From the NCBI GenBank assembly GCA_025355165.1, contig JANYAD010000146.1, positions 1 to 35,310 on the forward strand: a DNA stretch of 35,310 nucleotides, written 5' to 3'. Both the position numbers and the translations under genes were made by a program. The notes below the pieces were generated by a model. That model did no database searches. It saw only the letters and a program-made list of their open reading frames with translations, and was not told the origin of the DNA. The DNA is from Gammaproteobacteria bacterium (GTDB lineage: Bacteria; Pseudomonadota; Gammaproteobacteria; Steroidobacterales; Steroidobacteraceae). This document shows positions 26,301 through 34,581 of the stretch, in pieces; positions within the stretch are counted from its first letter, which is position 1; every line of letters begins with the position of its first letter.

Positions 26301-26959
26301 CGTGCGCCCTCGATCAGCAGAGGATAAACGCTCTTCGGCATCATGACGCCATGAGCGGCCTGCTCGCGCATCTGCGCCACTAAATCTCGAAACGCCGAGC
26401 GCACCGCGCGAATGCGCCTGATATAGGCCAGCGCGTCCGCCTCGTTTTCCAGGGGTTGCTTTCCAGTCAGCGTGCCAGGCACGTCAAGGTGCAGTCCGAC
26501 GATCTGATTCAGCGGATAGAGGTGGTCGCGCCAGCGGTAGCGGTCGAGGAGCAGTTGCTGCTCATCGAGAAAGACCCGGTATTGTAGCTGCGCTGCGCCA
26601 TCGAACTTCTCGTAATCGAAGCGGCTCCTCGCAGCGTCGAGCTGGTCGCGCACCTTCGCGGCGGCAGCCGCCAACGCGCGCTCCGACCGATCGTCCCAGC
26701 GGTCATAGCCCGCCCTCGATCCGAACTCGGTCGCCAACTGCGGACTTTGCGCCAGCCGCTGTTGATAGACAGCCTCGAGAAAGTCTGCGAAGCGGGCGGA
26801 TTCATCTCCGGTCGAGGGCGCTAACGCAGCATCGGAGGCTCGCATGGGCGGCCCCGTCCGCTCGGGCTGCGCTGCCGGCGCGCCGAAGACGCCCGCCGCG
26901 CAAAGCAGGCCGGTCCACAGAATACTCGCCGGCCAACCTGTTCGACCGGGCTTGCGCAT
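23333..26959 (-). CDS. Tandem double-DUF885 metallopeptidase-like protein
   Basis: 1208 residues, about twice the normal DUF885 length, and clearly two complete copies in one frame. Copy 1 (about 55-625) has HEGVPGHH (His452, Glu453, His458, His459) and VEGWGLYAE (Glu488). Copy 2 (about 635-1200) has HEGLPGHH (His1030, Glu1031, His1036, His1037) and GEGWALYAE (Glu1063). Both also keep the G.DGSRPG and RL.VD.GLH segments, so both look active. A signal peptide (residues 10-30) predicts periplasmic or outer-surface location. DUF885 proteins are thought to be zinc carboxypeptidase-like enzymes. The gene begins four bases after the receptor stop. The two copies differ strongly, so the fusion is not a recent duplication. 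Confidence 0.92.
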   Translation of the reverse strand: MRKPGRTGWPASILWTGLLCAAGVFGAPAAQPERTGPPMRASDAALAPSTGDESARFADFLEAVYQQRLAQSPQLATEFGSRAGYDRWDDRSERALAAAAAKVRDQLDAARSRFDYEKFDGAAQLQYRVFLDEQQLLLDRYRWRDHLYPLNQIVGLHLDVPGTLTGKQPLENEADALAYIRRIRAVRSAFRDLVAQMREQAAHGVMMPKSVYPLLIEGARNVISGAPHDAGPDSPIFGDFKRRIALLDIPATRKRVLVENARAALLSDLQPAYRQLIELLRLQSARTQITSGVWQLPDGDAFYAFLIRQFTTTDLTPAQIHEMGLAEVARSQADIASLMRRTGFTGTLREFVAKVKSDPENYFANDEAGRQAYLTRARNIVSAMQDKVTQAFAAPAPLPLRVVRTDSYKEASSPPGFYEPGPADGSRPGTVNLNLANMRLCPLNELEDLLYHEGVPGHHMQISTILVDRSIPRLRKVNEWWQDSAFVEGWGLYAERLAKDLGAYQDPYSELGLLSGELWRASRLVVDSGLHYKRWTREQAIEYLNSNTAAAQETNERAVDRYLAVPGQATSFMLGMRRFVAERERARQALGPRFDLREYHAAALGSGYIPLWALSQKIDAYIQSKSAAQTPQGDSSALHEMLEKYWQDLLELQPALALSHGDERHLDRFDESLEDGWRARMLAMLDEYLQASAAFQAQSLAPAGRTSLTMLREQITLAKHFYSSPLFETQRMLPINQFDGEHTAFAAQAGGAGDYPFKTLEHYRRALARADHFSSWINQAIERMQQGIKVGVVLPRMIVERMLPQLRVHTNLPAEKTEFWRPIVNLPVTFSAQDRQRLERQYRMKIEKVIEPAYARLFKFLKEDYLPHARNSVGLGAMPGGAALYDYDVRFHTTTGLTPTEIHGLGRAEVARIEGELAKVKAALGFQGTLQEFFAQVRDNPKQKFTAREEIIPAFEIARQKIVPKLTQLFDVLPQAQFQIRALPESWRNSQANGYYAAAGIDGSRPGILWINLFAPGVSDKFNVMTLTLHEGLPGHHFQTSVAQENAHLPSFRRFDFTNAYGEGWALYAESLGKEMGLFEEPWDYYGHLNYAILRANRLVIDTGLHALGWDLEAGVEWMMQHSSMTRDQAAAEVERYVAIPAQALSYKLGELKIRDLRRQAEQELGTRFDLKDFHDQILLGGSMPLTILEQGIDRWIAAARAEPTLNN

Positions 26960-26963
26960 CAGC

Positions 26964-29279
26964 TCATTTGGTCCGAACCGTTAGTCGCAAGCCGATGTTG
27001 CGGTAGCCCGGCTCAATGAACATGCCGCCGACGAAGGCTTTCTCGTAGGCATTGGTGTAGTACTTCTTATTGAAAAGATTCTCGTCGAATGCGGTGAGGG
27101 TCCAATTGCTGTGCGAGTAGCCGGCCCTCAGATTCCAGAGGTTGTACGAAGCTACGTCCCAGGGAAATCCGGTGTGGAATTCGGAGTTCTGATCCGGCTT
27201 GATGCCACCTTTGTAGTGCCACTCCAGGCGCAAGAAGCCCGATTGCTCGGCTGCGAAGTTATGCGTGTACTGGCTCGCGGCGTGCGCGGTCCACTTGGGT
27301 GAATTCGGCAACGTCGCGCCCGAGAGATCGCCGCTCGTGCCAAGACCGCTCTGTGCATTCGGGAAGCTTGCATAGTACGCGCGGTTATAGCCCGCACCGG
27401 CTTCGACCGTGAGTCCGGTGGCTACCAGCGCACTCGCCTGCGTCTCGAAGCCATAGCTGCGCGCCGAGGCTGCATTGGCGACACCGGTGATGAACGACAC
27501 CCCGCCGCCCGTCACCTGCCCGATGGCGTAGTCCGCTTGAATGTCCTTCCAATTCATGTAGAACACATCGGCATCGAAGCGCAAGCGTCGGTCTGCGCTC
27601 TCGCTCTTCACGCCGAACTCGTAGTTCGTCAAGGTTTCCGGCTTGTACAGCTGGTTGCCGCCACTCGCCACCGGCTGCGCCTCGACTCCCCCCGCCTTAA
27701 AACCGCGGGAGACCGTGGCGTACACATTGGTCTGATCGTTGATGGCGTACAGTGCCGTCAATCTAGGGGAGAAGTTGCTGAAGGTCGCCCTGCCGTTGAC
27801 GAAGTTCAGCACTTGCGTGCCAGACGTGTTGTAGCCGTCATTTGAGACGGTCTCGCGCGTGTAGCGGGCGCCTAGCGTCAACGACAGCCCCGGCGCAGCA
27901 TGCCAAATCGCCTCTCCGAACAGCGCGTTGCTGTAGTCCGAGGAGTCGCCGAGCGACGATGTGAGCTGAGTGCCATTCGGCAAGCCGAATAGGGCGCCGC
28001 CATCGACTCCTGCGAACGTGTATTGGTTGACGTGGCCGTAGTCGTGACCGTAGAAGAAGCCGGCTGTCCAGTCGAAGGGGCGACCCGCGGCCGGTATCGA
28101 TTGGATGCGCAGCTCCTCGCTTATCGAATTGCGCTTTATCGACTCCGATTCATAAAACAGATCGAGGCCCGATCCGTCGATGTCGCCGCCTTCGAACTCA
28201 TCAGAATGCAGGTACCCGACGACGTTGGTAACCGTGAAAGTATCAGCGGCAAATTTGATTCGGTTGGCGACATAATTGAAATGCGTGCCATCGTCCTGAC
28301 CGCGGTTGAAGTTCACCGTATTGACGTTGCGCGGATAAACGCCAAGACCATCGGGGCCGGTCGGCAGGTAGGGGCAAACAAACGGGGTGCGGGTGGCACC
28401 GAGATAGCCGGGGTTGACCTGACTGTAGGGCGAGCCGCCGTAGAGTTCGCATCCGAAGTCACCGAACACTCCGGAGGGCACGCCATTGCGCATGCCAAGA
28501 TGCTCGCCGGTCGCCACGCCGGTGAGATCGATGGTCAGCTGCTCATTCGGTGTGTATCGCAGAATGACCTTGCCATAAGTGTACTTGCTGTTGTCACCGC
28601 CGCCTATGGCATTGACGTTTCTGATATTGCCGTCGCTCGTTTCATCGCGCGCCACGAGGCGAACGGCAAGCACATTGTCTATCAATGGCAGGTTTAGGAT
28701 TCCGTGAACATCCACTGTGTTGAAGCTCGAGTATTGAACGCTTGCTTGCGCGAAGAAATCGTTGGTGGGTTGCTTAGTCGTGATATTGATGGCGCCGCCG
28801 ACGGCGTTGCGGCCGAAGTAGGTGCCCTGTGGGCCGCGCAGCACTTCGATCCGATCGATGTCCACGATTTCAGGGTTGGACGTGCCCTGCGCAACGTTGA
28901 ACTCGTCTATGTAGAAGCCGAAGCTGCCTTCACGGATGTTGTTGTCCGGGGAGAGTTGATCGCTGACGCCGCGCAGCGACAATTCCTTGCGGTCGCGAGT
29001 GCCCTGGGTCGTGAAGCTGACGTTGGCTGTCTCGGCGAAGTAATTCTCGACACCCTGGAAATTCTGCTGCTCGATCTCTGCGGCGCTGAACACCGTCAGG
29101 CTGATTGGCACGTCGCGCGCATTCTCCGCGCGGCGCTGCGCCGTGACGGTAATCTCATCGAGCGAATCCGCAGCGCTTACATCAGCGAGGGTAGAGGGCG
29201 AATAGGCCGCGGCGAGCAGGGCGGCCGCACCGCATACGGCGAGCCGCAAAGTCGCGCGCCGGTTGAATTCATGAATCAT
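26964..29279 (-). CDS. TonB-dependent outer-membrane receptor
   Basis: 771 residues from ATG 29279 (ATG 29285 is too close to the AAGGGGAG ribosome site). The signal peptide ends near LAAAYSPSTLA. A TonB box-like stretch (LDEITVTAQRR) is followed by a plug domain (about 50-170: DVPISLTVFSAAEIEQ, FYIDEFNV, IEVLRGPQGTYFGRNAVGG) and a 22-strand barrel ending in LRLTVRTK. The LRGPQGTYFGRNAVGGAI motif marks the FecA/CirA-like group used for siderophores, sugars and peptides. No N-terminal signalling domain and no anti-sigma partner are present. Because the next genes encode peptidases, the ligand is probably a peptide or amino-acid conjugate (inference). It is preceded by an NTF2-like gene in the same direction (about 75 bases). 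Confidence 0.93.
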   Translation of the reverse strand: MIHEFNRRATLRLAVCGAAALLAAAYSPSTLADVSAADSLDEITVTAQRRAENARDVPISLTVFSAAEIEQQNFQGVENYFAETANVSFTTQGTRDRKELSLRGVSDQLSPDNNIREGSFGFYIDEFNVAQGTSNPEIVDIDRIEVLRGPQGTYFGRNAVGGAINITTKQPTNDFFAQASVQYSSFNTVDVHGILNLPLIDNVLAVRLVARDETSDGNIRNVNAIGGGDNSKYTYGKVILRYTPNEQLTIDLTGVATGEHLGMRNGVPSGVFGDFGCELYGGSPYSQVNPGYLGATRTPFVCPYLPTGPDGLGVYPRNVNTVNFNRGQDDGTHFNYVANRIKFAADTFTVTNVVGYLHSDEFEGGDIDGSGLDLFYESESIKRNSISEELRIQSIPAAGRPFDWTAGFFYGHDYGHVNQYTFAGVDGGALFGLPNGTQLTSSLGDSSDYSNALFGEAIWHAAPGLSLTLGARYTRETVSNDGYNTSGTQVLNFVNGRATFSNFSPRLTALYAINDQTNVYATVSRGFKAGGVEAQPVASGGNQLYKPETLTNYEFGVKSESADRRLRFDADVFYMNWKDIQADYAIGQVTGGGVSFITGVANAASARSYGFETQASALVATGLTVEAGAGYNRAYYASFPNAQSGLGTSGDLSGATLPNSPKWTAHAASQYTHNFAAEQSGFLRLEWHYKGGIKPDQNSEFHTGFPWDVASYNLWNLRAGYSHSNWTLTAFDENLFNKKYYTNAYEKAFVGGMFIEPGYRNIGLRLTVRTK

Positions 29280-29354
29280 TAACATCTCCCCTTATCGTTT
29301 AGATTGGACGAACGGCGCGCAATGGCGACACTGCCCCTCCCCTTCCTCATCCCG

Positions 29355-29855
29355 TTATTTTTGGTTTTCGCCGTCGCCCAACGGTGGGTCAGGCACGCTG
29401 ACGAAATTGATCAAGGAAATCTTGCCGTTTTCGATCGCAGCGAATCCCATCACTCGCTCGCGGCTGTTCTTGCCGTTCTCCCGCGCGACCACGAAGTGGT
29501 GAGTGAATATCCGATCGCCTGCCGGGGAGGTGAACTCATCCAGGAAAGGCAGCTCGATGGCGACCATCTCAGTATGCGCTTGGATGTCGCGGAAGTGGCT
29601 GGCTAGATCTTCGACTCCCTTGGAGCGGTCCTTGCCATTGATCCGCATGACCGCCCCGGGCGTGAAATATTTGGAAAAAGACTCGGCGGTAAATCCATCC
29701 TTCCGCAGGTATGCAGCATTCCACCAGATGAACATCGCGACGAGCGGGTCTTGTTTATCGACGTCGGTGTTGCGCGACGGGCCTGCGGTCGCGACATTCA
29801 GCAAGGCAAGTCCCAGCGAAACAGCAACCAAGGCGCGAAAGTTGCGATTGAACAT
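29355..29855 (-). CDS. Secreted NTF2/SnoaL-like protein
   Basis: 166 residues. The signal peptide (1-24) ends NVATAG. The body is a single alpha+beta cone (NTF2-like): an opening helix (DPLVAMFIWWNAAYLRKDG), SFSKYFTPGAVMRINGK, then strands HTEMVAIELPFLDEF, FTHHFVVARENG and VMGFAAIENGKISLINF. No classic SnoaL catalytic His/Asp pair can be assigned. RBS GGGAGGATGAAGC before ATG 29855 is good. It heads the receptor operon, 75 bases ahead of the receptor. It may bind or modify the ligand in the periplasm (inference); a polyketide-cyclase role is unlikely without a biosynthetic cluster. Confidence 0.85.
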   Translation of the reverse strand: MFNRNFRALVAVSLGLALLNVATAGPSRNTDVDKQDPLVAMFIWWNAAYLRKDGFTAESFSKYFTPGAVMRINGKDRSKGVEDLASHFRDIQAHTEMVAIELPFLDEFTSPAGDRIFTHHFVVARENGKNSRERVMGFAAIENGKISLINFVSVPDPPLGDGENQK

Positions 29856-30114
29856 GCTTCATCCTCCCCGAATGAGTTCATATTGCCGTCCGCGCGCGCG
29901 CAATGCAATCCACTGGTGTTAAGTTGAGGACGAGTCCATTCCATCTTTATCCTGCACCAGGGTTTCTTCGAACCAGGATTTGACTTTGCTAGTTTCTCGA
30001 TACATCCAAACGAGAGGGACTGCTAGGGGATGTTTGCAGCGAGACTGAGAATGGCCCGATGTCATAGCAAGCCGGTACGCACATCAATCCAAAATAGGTG
30101 AGACGTTTTGGTGA
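29856..30114. promoter_or_regulatory. Upstream region of the NTF2/receptor operon
   Basis: About 260 bases, expected to hold the operon promoter. On the minus strand CCTGGT occurs twice, 16 bases apart (within about 29955-29978), with a TTCGAA core between. No standard -35/-10 pair stands out and no gene is seen. Confidence 0.35.
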
Positions 30115-30795
30115 TCAACGGACCGCTTTTTGTATGCTGTCGATAAGCAAATCGATGTCTGCATTGGGGTTGGCCGTCACCATTCGAAACCAGCGTTCTC
30201 CTGCGATGTCGATCATCGAGGCGGCGCCTGCGGGAAGTTGCGCCGCTACCCGACCAAATATTTCGCTGTCCCGCGGTTTCCAGACAACTATCCCGGTTTT
30301 TGGTGCAGCCAGTAGCCGTACACGCGGATCGCTGCCCAAGATCTCAGCCAGATGCTCCGCGAGACTCCTACAGCGCTCAATTCTGGCCGCGATACCGCTG
30401 CGACCCCAGGCGAGCAGTGTTGCCAGCAGTGGAACTGCCATTGCGCCATGGGATCCCAGAATTCCAACGTTCGGCACGGCGAGATAGGGCCCGGCGAAAC
30501 TGATGGCGGCGTGCGCAGTCGCCGTATCGCGGAACAGGATCAACGCGGACTCCTTTGGCTGGAAGAGCCACTTGTGCGCCGAAACAGAGACAGATTCGGC
30601 GCCCTCGATGCCAGCCAGCCGGTTGGCATGCGCGCTCAGGCGTAGAGGCCCAGCCCAAGCTGCATCGACATGCGTGCATGCGGCACGAGCGGAGAGTTCG
30701 AGTGGATCGATTGACCCCGTGGCCGTGCCCCCAGCGGTGAGAACCACCGCCGTTCGCCCGAGATCACTGGGGAGGGAATCCGCCGCGAGCGCGGC
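30115..30795 (-). pseudogene. 5'-truncated PLP-dependent decarboxylase (group II-like)
   Basis: The C-terminal half of a fold-type I PLP decarboxylase. Visible are VVLTAGGTATGSIDPLE, the Asp of THVDAAWAGP, the PLP lysine motif SVSAHKWLFQPKES, and a small C-terminal domain to the natural-looking end. The family normally has about 450-500 residues, but only about 227 codons remain. Beyond the TGA at 30796-30798 the same frame gives GYLEDA and then TAA, and no N-terminal half is recognised. So the gene is truncated and has at least one internal stop. Start codons inside the remaining frame exist but would give a protein lacking most of the cofactor-binding region. A chance role as a small protein is unlikely. 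Confidence 0.75.
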
Positions 30796-30816
30796 TCATG
30801 CGTCCTCTAAATAGCC

Positions 30817-31290
30817 TTAGACGCCGCCGTAAAATATTGCGGATGAATTAGCCGGCTCTTAAGCGGACTCTACTCCCGCGCTGCAATACAAATTCGCATC
30901 AACATCAATCGGCATCAAGGCGACAGGTCAGGTCGCACATGAGGAGAGTCCGCTCTTAGAAGCTTTACGCGTGCGCCGCCGTAGCGACGAGAGCGGATTG
31001 CGGTGAAGTCCGATCCAAAATGGTTATTACAAATGCGATCACCAGTATGGACACCGTCTGTCCATCCGGTTCGGAAGTGCAACGGCCTTGTAAAGTGGCC
31101 GGTGACCATGACATCGGACCGGACGCAGGCGACGAAAATGGAGTCACAATACAATGTGGCCCGCCAATTTATCAGCGTTCGGCGGCCATGCATGCCGCGC
31201 GTGCAGCTCTATGTTCCCATAGCTTGAGCCCAGGTCTAAATTCTCGAGTTCTTAGTCGCGTCTGGGGCTTTGAATCCGCTGGGTTCTGGA
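30817..31290. other. Intergenic region with an inverted repeat
   Basis: About 470 bases with no gene pattern. A perfect 10-base inverted repeat (AGCGGACTCT at 30862-30871, AGAGTCCGCT at 30945-30954) encloses 73 bases and sits beside the truncated decarboxylase. It might mark a lost mobile element, but no transposase trace is found. Confidence 0.4.
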
Positions 31291-32796
31291 TCAGAGCGAA
31301 TTGAGAAACGCGACAAGTTGATTTTTCTGCCGTTCGCTTAGCGTCATCTGGAATCGCAGATTGTAAAAATTCACTAACTCGTGCAGATTTGCCGCAGCGC
31401 CATTGTGAAAATAGGGTGCACGCGCGGCAAGACCGCGCAGTATGGGTCCCTTGACGCGATTGAAGTCGGCGCAATTGCCAGAGACGAGCGCCTTACCCGG
31501 ATCGGTCGTGTAGAAAGACTCCGCCTGCCCTTGGTTGAACGGATTCGGGCAGCCGGAGATCAGGAACACCGGCAGGTCCGCCATGCTCAACTCGCTCACC
31601 GCAGCAGCGATTATCGGGTCCGACTCGAATTCGGGGTTCGACGTATGGGTCGTACCAATGTCGAGCGGCAGCGGCAATGAATGATTGCCAATGTTCGGCG
31701 TATCGTGGCAGGTCGCGCACGTGCCGGCGAAAGTCGAGGGCTTATTCAACGCGGCGTTGTCATTGAGGCCGCGTACGTTGCTGATCGTCATTGGCGCACT
31801 GTTGAACAATTGTTCGCCCGCTGCAATGTTGGCGCGGGCATTGGATCGATCATCCTCATATTCGCCGCGCTGATCGCGCTCGGACTGATCCCATGCCGAA
31901 TAAAGCGTCATCGACACCGGGGTGAAGGGCATGCCACTCGGGTCGGCGCCAAGGGTGTCGTTGACGCCGGGGTGATAAAGCTGATCGGAGAGATTGAGCG
32001 GTCCACCCTTCGCCTGGTCATCGCTCAGCAATCCCGCCTCACTGTCCCACACTTGCCCTGAGTAAAGTGCGAGCTCAAAATCGACGATCGCATTGAGCTG
32101 CGCATCGGTTGGGGTCACCGCGGCTTGCGCATGACCCAGAGTTGCGTCCATGGCTTGATGCAGGAGATCGGTGCGCCGGTTCGCATTAACCGTTGCGGCG
32201 CTGGTCAAAGGTACAATGGTTTCCCTGCCGTCGAACATAATCGCGCTCAGAAAGGCAAGGTTTGCGCTCGGCAGCGGACGCCGATAAACCGAGGCCGTCA
32301 ATACGTGAGTTGTGGGATCAATTTGCAATGCACACCCGTATGGGTCATGGACCACGGAGATCGAGTAAGCGGCTTTCTCCGGTACCGCGATGGCGATCCT
32401 GATCAGCCCGCTGTTGAGCAGCAGGCTGTGAGCGGCGCGATCGTTGCGTGCAACGGTTGCGCAGTTGGCGCCATCGACACTCGCGAATAGAGGATCCGCG
32501 CCGTGCGTTTCGTCATACAAGCGCCGCGCGTGCGCGGGTGTAAAGCTCATCGCCTCCGTGGCGAGATGACAAGTTCCGCAGCTGCGGCCGTTGGAGCCTA
32601 GGCTCTGGAAGAATACGCTTTGCGTGTCGATTGGACCGTCGATCTTATAGGTGCCCATAAGGCCCGTTGGATCGATTCCGACCGTCAGCTGTGGATTCAA
32701 CAACGATGGGTCTGCGTGGACAAAGGCTGCGACGCAGAAAGCACCGAGCAATCCAGACAAGACGCGGCGCGAGGCCGGAAATGTATACATCTTCAT
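31291..32796 (-). CDS. Dihaem cytochrome c peroxidase/MauG-like protein
   Basis: 501 residues. The signal peptide (1-28) ends FVHA. Two haem-c sites: CGTCH (Cys73, Cys76, His77) in the N-terminal domain and CATCH (Cys360, Cys363, His364) in the C-terminal domain, with PYFHNGAAANLHELVNFYN near the end as in bacterial dihaem peroxidases. The interdomain part is longer than in classical CcpA (about 330 residues), so it belongs to the larger MauG/CcpA-like secreted cytochromes of unknown substrate. ATG 32796 has GGGAG at about 10 bases. It is transcribed alone. Peroxide reduction or oxidation of a bound protein or small molecule are both possible. Confidence 0.88.
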   Translation of the reverse strand: MKMYTFPASRRVLSGLLGAFCVAAFVHADPSLLNPQLTVGIDPTGLMGTYKIDGPIDTQSVFFQSLGSNGRSCGTCHLATEAMSFTPAHARRLYDETHGADPLFASVDGANCATVARNDRAAHSLLLNSGLIRIAIAVPEKAAYSISVVHDPYGCALQIDPTTHVLTASVYRRPLPSANLAFLSAIMFDGRETIVPLTSAATVNANRRTDLLHQAMDATLGHAQAAVTPTDAQLNAIVDFELALYSGQVWDSEAGLLSDDQAKGGPLNLSDQLYHPGVNDTLGADPSGMPFTPVSMTLYSAWDQSERDQRGEYEDDRSNARANIAAGEQLFNSAPMTISNVRGLNDNAALNKPSTFAGTCATCHDTPNIGNHSLPLPLDIGTTHTSNPEFESDPIIAAAVSELSMADLPVFLISGCPNPFNQGQAESFYTTDPGKALVSGNCADFNRVKGPILRGLAARAPYFHNGAAANLHELVNFYNLRFQMTLSERQKNQLVAFLNSL

Positions 32797-33151
32797 GGTC
32801 AGATACTCCCTGGCAGTCGAATTCAGTGACTAAACCTTAAGACGCATTTCCTCGTCCAAACATGACATCCCGTTAAAATAGTTGAGGGCGTAAACCTACC
32901 GATCATGTGAATCCGCGCGTCGCGTTCCACTTCCCTTGTCAGATACCAACAATCGAAACCGGTCGACATCTAACAGCAAGCGCGGATCCGCGAGGTCTGT
33001 GCTCGCGTAAGTGACAGCTAAGGGCCATATCAGCGTACGTAAAAATCCGCTTCTTGAAGTCGCCCCGATAGCGTTGGTTCTCTGGCGAACGGTCGCGAAT
33101 TTGAATGAAGTCATCACCCCTCCAGGAAGAGGCACTGAGTTGCAGATCGAT
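32797..33151. other. Intergenic region between peroxidase-like and cupin genes
   Basis: About 355 bases. It should hold the promoter of the peroxidase-like gene (nearest A/T-rich stretch 32830-32890). No coding pattern is seen. Confidence 0.4.
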
Positions 33152-33743
33152 CTAGGCCCTGCCCCTCAGTTGCCGCCCCTCCAACGAGGATCTGAGCCCG
33201 GGGCAGAGTCCGGAATCGGTTGCGGAGATCACCCGGGCGAGTCCAGTCGGGATGATCCGGAAAGCATAGACCTCTAGCGTTTCTGTTGTGCTTGCGTTGC
33301 TGACCAGGCTGACGTGCTTGCCGCCGGCCCTCGATCAAGCCAGTGCCAGCTGGGTAGCTTCGCTGTACACAGTTTGTGTCTTCGATCTCGTACACGGTCG
33401 CGATGCCGCCCTTCACCGCTACGACGCTCGGCCCCGGGTGCGTGTGCCAGCCGCTGTTGCCGAGCGGCTCCACAATGACGTGGTTGACGGAGGTGTTGGA
33501 GGGCTCGTTGGACTGGATCTTCACGACGGCGTCATTGTCGCTATCGGCGACTTTCGCATGGACTCTGATGCGCTCGAAGCAGGCCTTCGCAGGCGGCTTG
33601 TCGGCGTGCCAGCCGGCGTTGGGGTCGGTCGCGCCGGCCGTTCCGCTCGCACCCACGAGCGCGAGTCCGAGGAGCGCCGGTTCGAGGCCGGACGGAATTG
33701 CGCGCGGGAGGCTCGCGAAAGTGCGTTGGATATTGCGATTCAC
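33152..33743 (-). pseudogene. Secreted cupin interrupted by a frameshift
   Basis: Starts with GTG 33743, eight bases behind CAGGAG, and a signal peptide ending GTAGA. The cupin core is clear: NHVIVEPLGNSGWHTHPGPSV (metal-binding His-x-His), VKGGIATVYEIED, then SYPAGTGLIEG. At about 33336 the frame changes: the original frame runs into Arg/Gln-rich nonsense, while the next frame gives GGKHVSLVSNASTTETLEVYAFRIIPTG and a TAG at 33152, the expected cupin end. The total length (592 bases) is one base off a multiple of three. A single-base insertion or deletion in the GGCCGGCGGC run is the simplest cause. A repaired protein would have about 197 residues. Confidence 0.75.
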
Positions 33744-34189
33744 GGTCTTACTCCTGGGCGATTCGCCTGATTTCCACGCGCCGTGTGGGATGCGCCAGCC
33801 TTGATGTCCTGGCCGAGCGCCGCAAGTGGCAAAGCACGGCATCCCCGCCCGTGTCGTACATTGACGTCGATTGCCGTGGCTCCGCGTCTAGCGGAGAATC
33901 TCCAGTCGATCTGACTGCATCGCACGGGCGGACGTTTATGGACGCCACTTCGTCGCCCGCCGCCGCGCGAGGGGGGCCGCCTCGACTCCTAAAAGAAGAT
34001 CGCGATCCATTTTTGGCGCCACGTCAGAACCGTGCAACGCGGGGAACGGCGTGAGGGCATGCCGGTCCACCGACATCTGCACGCGAAGCAGGGATCTGGC
34101 CATGCGGAAGCGACGCAGCAAAGTACGTGGTGGGAGAGTCGCCGCGCGATCTTGGCGGCGACGTCAGGGGGCAAGGCCTAACACGCCTA
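33744..34189. other. Region without a recognisable gene
   Basis: About 445 bases. Several overlapping frames exist on both strands, but their sequences (Arg/Ser/Pro-rich) have no family pattern. It may hold the eroded 5' part of the propeller fragment that follows. Confidence 0.35.
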
Positions 34190-34540
34190 TCCTCGCCCGC
34201 AGGCGTGCACTGCCACTTTCCGCTCTGGGCTCCGCACGACGCATTCATTTATTTCGTCCGCGGCGCTGCGCCAGATGTGTGGGACGTATGGCGCAAGCGG
34301 CCGTCTGGAGCGGATCCTGAGCGCGTCACGTTTTATAACGCCGCGGTCAGCTAGCCCACACTGTTCGATGCGAATGCTACCTCGCCACGGATGTCCAGGG
34401 GGACGGCCCCTGGATGTATGCTACGGACGCCAGCGGAGGGTGGCTCATCGCGTGAGCGTCGGTCTAGAGCATTACACCTCCCGCGCGGGAAGCGCGGACG
34501 GCACCCGCCTGGTTGCCGCCGTCGCGCACACTTGGTCCAG
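34190..34540 (+). pseudogene. Decayed TolB-like beta-propeller fragment
   Basis: Read in three frames the region shows WD40/TolB-type blades: GVHCHFPLWAPHDAFIYFVRG, WDVWRKRPSGADPERVTFYNAAVS then a TAG (34352-34354); after a shift TYLATDVQGDGPWMYATD; after another shift RVSVGLEHYTS and GSADGTRLVAAVAH. The order matches propeller domains attached to bacterial transcription factors or Ser/Thr kinases. No start or kinase/DNA-binding part is found, so this is a remnant. Confidence 0.6.
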
Positions 34541-34581
34541 GTCGTAGCAACTCGCGCTTTTCAGTGCCGCCAGCGCCTAAA

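Noticed and set aside
30862-30954. 10-base inverted repeat as a MITE
   Set aside because: The arms are short, the outer flanks do not match, no target-site duplication is visible, and no second copy was seen in the window. Kept only as a note.
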